Source of the DNA: Limisphaerales bacterium
GTDB lineage: Bacteria; Verrucomicrobiota; Verrucomicrobiia; Limisphaerales; UBA1100
DNA length: 64,000 nucleotides
NCBI GenBank assembly: GCA_014382585.1
Contig: JACNJL010000036.1
Location: 90,565 to 154,564, forward strand
Reading direction: 5' to 3'
The stretch's first letter is position 1. Each line of letters starts with the position of its first letter. Below are positions 60,432-64,000 of this stretch, piece by piece. A program made the position numbers and the translations under genes. A model generated the notes under the pieces. The model was given only the letters and a program-made list of their open reading frames with translations, had not been told where the DNA came from and ran no database searches.

Positions 60432-60887
60432 GTGACGCATAAGAGTGGATGGATCGCCGACCGCGTGGCGCATTTGGCCGAAAACAAACAAGGCCATGAT
60501 GCGCGTTACCTTGGCTACTTCGAGTGCTTCAATGCCGGTGAATTTTACGAAGCCCACGATGTGCTTGAGGATTTGTGGCTCGAAACACGCGGTACCCCCG
60601 ATGCCGATTTTTATAAAGCGCTCATTCAACTCGCCGGCGGATTTGTGCACCTCACGATGCACGAAAACCCCAAGTGGCCCGCCGCCGGCCATCGCCTCCG
60701 CCCCGCCCATCGCCTGCTCGGCAAGGCGCGGGGCTATTTGGAAAACTATCCCGCAGATCATCACGGCCTCGATGTGACGGCCGCCCTCGCCCTCATCGAC
60801 CAATGGCGCACGCAGTTGGAGGAGAATGATTTCCAGAAGAATCCTTTGCATCAACACGATGCACCCACCCTTGCCAAGCCTCGATAG
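60432..60887 (+). CDS. DUF309 family protein
   Basis: GTG 60432 is preferred because the conserved part begins soon after; ATG 60396 would add 12 residues. About 151 residues. The DUF309 motif is YFECFNAGEFYEAHDVLEDL, followed by DFYKALIQLAGGFVHLTMHE and helix-rich sequence, matching the bundle with conserved E-x-H-E/D residues. The function of DUF309 is unknown. A stem-loop (60886-60908) lies at its end. Confidence 0.8.
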   Translation: MTHKSGWIADRVAHLAENKQGHDARYLGYFECFNAGEFYEAHDVLEDLWLETRGTPDADFYKALIQLAGGFVHLTMHENPKWPAAGHRLRPAHRLLGKARGYLENYPADHHGLDVTAALALIDQWRTQLEENDFQKNPLHQHDAPTLAKPR

Positions 60888-60908
60888 GGACACGCACAGG
60901 GCGTCCCT
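60886..60908. repeat. Short inverted repeat at the end of the DUF309 gene
   Basis: AGGGAC (60886-60891) pairs with GTCCCT (60903-60908) around 11 bases, at the DUF309 stop codon and 52 bases before bioB. The T run of a classic terminator is missing, so it may be a repeat rather than a terminator. Confidence 0.45.
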
Positions 60909-60960
60909 GCCAACAACTGAAGCTTGCCCCCGCTTGCCGCCGCCTCTAGGCTCGTCAACC

Positions 60961-62052
60961 ATGAGCGAGCAACAGGTTGACGAGCGGATTGCGGCATTGG
61001 GCCGATACGTACTGGACGGCGGCACGATTGAAAAGGATGACGCCCTTTTTCTATTCGAGCTCGAAAACTCCGCGGATATCCACACGCTGCTGTCGTGGGG
61101 CAATCGCATTCGCGAGCATTTTAAGGGCAACAAGATTCATCTTTGCTCCATCGTCAACGCCAAGGCGGGGGCGTGTTCGGAGAATTGTTCGTTCTGTTCG
61201 CAATCTGCCGCGTACCAAACCGGATCACCTCGGTACGGGTTTGTGGATCCCGAGCCGGTTGCTGAGGCGGGCGAGGAGGCCAATCGTAATGGCGTGACGG
61301 CAGTCGGCCTGGTGGCGGCCTGGCGCGGATTGAAAGAAGGCCCGATGCTCGATGAGGTGTGCGATCGGATTCGCGAAATGAAGGATCAGGGGCAGACTCG
61401 GCCGGATGCGTCACTGGGTTTGATTGAGTCGCAGGAGGTGGCCAATCGGCTGAAGGATGCTGGTCTTGAATGCTATGGCCATAATCTCGAAAGTTCGGAA
61501 CGTTTTTTTCCGGAACACTGCACGACACACACGTTTGAAGATCGCCTGCGCACGATTGGGTTTCTGAAAAAGGCGGGCATCAAGATTTGCAGCGGCGGCA
61601 TTATCGGCATGGGCGAGACGCGCGCGGATCGATGTGATCTCGCCATGAGCTTGCGGGAGATCGATGCCAGTGTGGTGCCGGTGAATATTCTGAATCCCAT
61701 CGAAGGCACGCCGCTGGCGGAACAGGAATCGCTGCCGCCATTGGAGATTCTCAAGACCGTTGCCTGTTTCCGATTCATTTTACCGCGCAAGGAAATCATG
61801 ATTGCCGGTGGGCGCACGGTGAATTTGCGCGACCTGCAATGCATGGTGTTTCAGGCCGGCGCCAGCGCGTTGATGGTGGGTAACTATCTCACCACGCTAA
61901 ATCAGCCGGTGGAAAAGGATCTGCAAATGCTGCGCGATCTCGGGCTCGACCCGGATTGGACGGAGTTTGATCCGAATGACACGGGCGATTGCGGTTGTGA
62001 CGAGAAGGAATCCTGCGCCCCCACTGAGGCTTCCGAGACGGTAACGGCCTAG
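60961..62052 (+). CDS. bioB: Biotin synthase with non-classical auxiliary cluster site
   Basis: From ATG 60961, 363 residues. The radical-SAM motif is GACSENCSFCSQSAAY (C-x3-C-x2-C), followed by LESSERFFPEHCTTHT and GIKICSGGIIGMGETR. Compared with E. coli BioB, the Cys of the second conserved site (STRFC) is Gly (VTAVG), the Cys of LEACMTLG is Asp (PDASLG), the Cys of GIKVCSGG is kept, and the Arg of YVRLSAGR is Met (EIMIAGGR). So three of four [2Fe-2S] ligands are missing. The C-terminal tail has three Cys (GDCGCDEKESC). This fits the recently described BioB type with a different auxiliary cluster. Still expected to insert sulfur into dethiobiotin. No other bio genes adjoin it. Confidence 0.9.
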   Translation: MSEQQVDERIAALGRYVLDGGTIEKDDALFLFELENSADIHTLLSWGNRIREHFKGNKIHLCSIVNAKAGACSENCSFCSQSAAYQTGSPRYGFVDPEPVAEAGEEANRNGVTAVGLVAAWRGLKEGPMLDEVCDRIREMKDQGQTRPDASLGLIESQEVANRLKDAGLECYGHNLESSERFFPEHCTTHTFEDRLRTIGFLKKAGIKICSGGIIGMGETRADRCDLAMSLREIDASVVPVNILNPIEGTPLAEQESLPPLEILKTVACFRFILPRKEIMIAGGRTVNLRDLQCMVFQAGASALMVGNYLTTLNQPVEKDLQMLRDLGLDPDWTEFDPNDTGDCGCDEKESCAPTEASETVTA

Positions 62053-62054
62053 CC

Positions 62055-62840
62055 GTGAACCCTCGTGGGCTCAATGACGGCTGTTATCGCGGCGACCGCA
62101 TTGATATCGAGTCTGTGCTCACCGACTGCCTCGCTGCCGCCGAGGCCCATGGCTGGACGGTTCGTTGGTTGGAAACAACGAGCCCGCTTCGGCTCCTGAC
62201 CCTCCATCGTGCGCCGACCAATCCTCGCCGGCATCTTTATTTATCATCCGGCATTCACGGCGATGAGCCGGCCGCGCCGTTGGCGATGTTGCAGTTGTTG
62301 GAGGAAAATAATTGGCCGGAGGACACGGAACTGTGGCTGAGCCCCTGCCTGAATCCCACTGGGTTTCCGATCAATTCCCGCGAGAGCGCCAGTGGCGAGG
62401 ATTTGAATCGAGATTACAAACACCGGCGCACCCCGGAGATCGCCGCCCATGTGGCGTGGCTGGAAACGTTGCCGGATTTTGAGTTCACTATCCAACTGCA
62501 CGAGGATTGGGAGGCGCAGGGGTTTTATTTTTACGAACTGAAAATGGACGGCACCCCCACGGAGCCGCGCCGTGTATTGGAGGCTGTGTCGGCGGTGTGC
62601 CCGATTGATCATTCGCCGGAAATCGATGGGCGCAACAATGATAGCGGGCTCATCAAGCCTGAGCTGGATCCCGCTGTGCGCGAGCTATGGCCGGAAGCGT
62701 TTTGGCTGGTGATGAACAAAACGCGCCTCAGTTACACTTGCGAGGCGCCGTCGGATTTCGAGATGGCCGTGCGGGTGGAGGCGTTGGTGACGGCGGTACG
62801 AGCGTTATTAACCACAGAGGCCCAGAGCGCACAGAGTTGA
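62055..62840 (+). CDS. M14-family zinc peptidase / aspartoacylase-like protein
   Basis: GTG start at 62055, two bases after bioB, gives 261 residues. Zinc motif LYLSSGIHGDEPAAPLAML (H-x-x-E), then SPCLNPTGFPINSRESASGE with DLNRDY (Asn-Arg pair), and FTIQLHEDWEAQGFYFYELK with the third zinc His. It fits M14 carboxypeptidases or succinylglutamate desuccinylase-like enzymes. The last residues (TTEAQSAQS) come from a repeat sequence. Co-directional with bioB. Confidence 0.8.
   Translation: MNPRGLNDGCYRGDRIDIESVLTDCLAAAEAHGWTVRWLETTSPLRLLTLHRAPTNPRRHLYLSSGIHGDEPAAPLAMLQLLEENNWPEDTELWLSPCLNPTGFPINSRESASGEDLNRDYKHRRTPEIAAHVAWLETLPDFEFTIQLHEDWEAQGFYFYELKMDGTPTEPRRVLEAVSAVCPIDHSPEIDGRNNDSGLIKPELDPAVRELWPEAFWLVMNKTRLSYTCEAPSDFEMAVRVEALVTAVRALLTTEAQSAQS
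62811..62836. repeat. CACAGAG-word repeat forming the 3' end of the M14 gene
   Basis: ACCACAGAGGCCCAGAGCGC runs into ACAGAG, so the word CACAGAG occurs twice with a variant between them. It supplies the last codons of the M14 gene. Similar CACAGAG strings are widespread intergenic repeats in some bacteria (recalled). The family's natural end may lie upstream of this word. Confidence 0.55.
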
Positions 62841-62844
62841 AAAT

Positions 62845-63441
62845 TTATTTATATTTCCAGTTCTTATCCTTCCCCTCGGCCATCCATTCGAGGGCGGTGG
62901 CGATGCGTTTTTCGCGGGTGACTTCGCGTTTGGCTTCGGTGATCCATTCCACGTATTCGCGCTGACAGCTGGGAGAGAAATTCTCAAACGTCTTCTTGGC
63001 CTTCGCGTTTTTTGCCAGGGCCTTGGTGAAATAGTCGGGCACGGGCAAGGCCTTGCGTTTGGCGGGTTTGGGTGGCTTTTTGCCGCTGGCATTCAGGGCC
63101 GCGGCGGCTTTGATGTACTGGATCATCACTTTGTCCGCGGCCAAGTCCTTCACGTCGGTGAGTTTCTCGCAATTCATGAACGACGCGCCATCGTGGTCAA
63201 ACAGGCCGTCCGGATCGGCCATTTCTTTCGCGCGCCAAAATCCAAAACGCACATGCGCCTTGAAGGCGGCCATGCCGGCCACGATACCCTCGTGCATGAA
63301 CGCCGGCGCGCCCCATTTCATTTCCTCGGTCATCTGCGGACAGGCCTTGTGCATGAGCGCGCGCACATTGCGTAAAATGGGCTGGGCAAACGGCGCGGCC
63401 TTTTCGATGTAAGCATCGACCTTGGGGTTGGCGTTCTTCAT
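62845..63441 (-). CDS. YdeI/OmdA-like protein with DUF1801 domain
   Basis: From ATG 63441, 198 residues. The first 120 are DUF1801-like (MKNANPKVDAYIEKAAPFAQ, MTEEMKWGAPAFMHEGIVAG, AHVRFGFWRAKEMADPDG) and the tail is OmdA/YdeI-like (FTKALAKNAKAKKTFENFSP, YVEWITEAKREVTREKRIAT). The function is uncertain; the family is linked to envelope stress in some species. Overlaps the dehydrogenase stop by 4 bases. Confidence 0.82.
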   Translation of the reverse strand: MKNANPKVDAYIEKAAPFAQPILRNVRALMHKACPQMTEEMKWGAPAFMHEGIVAGMAAFKAHVRFGFWRAKEMADPDGLFDHDGASFMNCEKLTDVKDLAADKVMIQYIKAAAALNASGKKPPKPAKRKALPVPDYFTKALAKNAKAKKTFENFSPSCQREYVEWITEAKREVTREKRIATALEWMAEGKDKNWKYK

Positions 63442-64000
63442 GGTAGATTGACGACATTTTGCGGTGTGCCAGCCAAAAACGCACGCAGGTTTTCCACCGC
63501 AATCTCCATCAAACGCGCCCGGGCCGCGCGCGTGGCCCAACCGATGTGCGGGGTGATGATGAGATGGGGCGCGGTGAGCAACGGATTACCCGCAGGCGGC
63601 GGTTCAGTGCTCAACACATCCGTCGCCGCGCCGCCGATGCGGCCTTTGGCCAGAGCGGCGGCGAGATCGGCTTCGTTGACCAACGGGCCCCGGCCGGTGT
63701 TGATGAGAAATGCGCCGGTCTTCATTTGCTCGAGCAGCGCGGCGTTGACGAAGCCATGGTTTTCATCGGTCAACGGACAATGTAAACTCACGACATCTGC
63801 CTCGCGGAAGAGCGTGTCGCGATCAACGAATTGTGTGTCCGGTTCGTCGCGGACTGTGCGGGTGTGCACGAGAATCTTCATGCCGAACGCCCGGCCAATC
63901 CGCGCGACGGCTCGGCCAATCGCACCGTAGCCGACCAAGCCGAGTGTGAGCCCGTGCAATTCCACGAGCGGTTTTTTCCAGTAACAAAAATCGGGGCACG
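63438..64000 (-). CDS. D-2-hydroxyacid dehydrogenase, C-terminal part (5' end outside window)
   Basis: The frame is open to the end of the window, with the codons before 63965 reading CPDFCYWKKPLVELHGLTLG, so the gene continues beyond the edge. LTLGLVGYGAIGRAVARIGR is the NAD-binding glycine motif; LHCPLTDENHGFVNAALLEQ, GAFLINTGRGPLVNEADLAA (catalytic Arg), ATDVLSTEPPP (catalytic Glu) and LIITPHIGWAT (catalytic His) complete the active site. The group reduces 2-keto acids such as glyoxylate or hydroxypyruvate. Overlaps the YdeI-like start by 4 bases. Confidence 0.92.
   Translation of the reverse strand, partial: CPDFCYWKKPLVELHGLTLGLVGYGAIGRAVARIGRAFGMKILVHTRTVRDEPDTQFVDRDTLFREADVVSLHCPLTDENHGFVNAALLEQMKTGAFLINTGRGPLVNEADLAAALAKGRIGGAATDVLSTEPPPAGNPLLTAPHLIITPHIGWATRAARARLMEIAVENLRAFLAGTPQNVVNLP

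Overview
The window looks like a chromosomal stretch from a member of the Verrucomicrobiota, probably a free-living aquatic or soil lineage. This rests on a Minf_1886-type conserved protein known from Verrucomicrobia and Planctomycetes, a PVC-type membrane-bound dehydrogenase with a C-terminal cytochrome c, many secreted PQQ-propeller, GYF/MORN and TPR proteins, and a catabolic operon of sugar-isomerase barrel, Gfo/Idh/MocA and phytanoyl-dioxygenase-like enzymes. The species is not identifiable from the sequence alone.

Layout. 1-1.84 kb: the edge of a mobile element, with the 3' part of a phage-type polyvalent protein ending in a nuclease-like domain, then a metallophosphoesterase cut off after its second motif. 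1.84-7.6 kb: secreted or periplasmic proteins (S1/P1 nuclease, a zinc metalloprotease, PQQ-like propellers) and a small thioredoxin-like ferredoxin. 7.58-13.0 kb: a six-gene minus-strand operon (SDR, LarA-like, PhyH dioxygenase, Gfo/Idh/MocA, TIM-barrel isomerase, DUF5069). Its last gene contains an in-frame UGA followed by a SECIS-like hairpin, so it is a probable selenoprotein. 13.1-24.1 kb: housekeeping (DHH phosphoesterase, rdgB, SPFH/NfeD pair, a Phd/PIN toxin-antitoxin pair, leuS, M16 peptidase, aldose epimerase). 24.16 kb: the SRP 4.5S RNA gene, then dnaX-ybaB-recR. 28.3-32.2 kb: dnaK-groES-groEL. 32.5-39.6 kb: envelope proteins. 39.8-47.5 kb: gltB-gltD, an ACT protein and mnmA. 47.6-50.2 kb: lplA-like, nth and kamA. 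52.1-55.3 kb: an ebo-like cluster (small protein, eboB-, eboE- and eboC-like genes). 56.3-64 kb: MBL hydrolase, rpoN, def, parB, DUF309, an unusual bioB, an M14 peptidase, a YdeI-like protein and a D-2-hydroxyacid dehydrogenase cut by the window end.

Most notable points. (1) The DUF5069 gene reads through UGA into conserved sequence, and a hairpin sits where bacterial SECIS elements are expected. (2) The biotin synthase keeps the radical-SAM cysteines but lacks most classical [2Fe-2S] ligands and has a cysteine-rich tail. (3) The ebo-like cluster has an extra small gene and no visible eboA, eboD or eboF. (4) Several gene ends carry short tandem-word or inverted repeats that look like a dispersed repeat class. 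No CRISPR array, complete insertion sequence, rRNA or convincing tRNA was seen. No gap reaches 300 bases; the largest (4065-4360) lies between divergent genes and holds only a short direct repeat.
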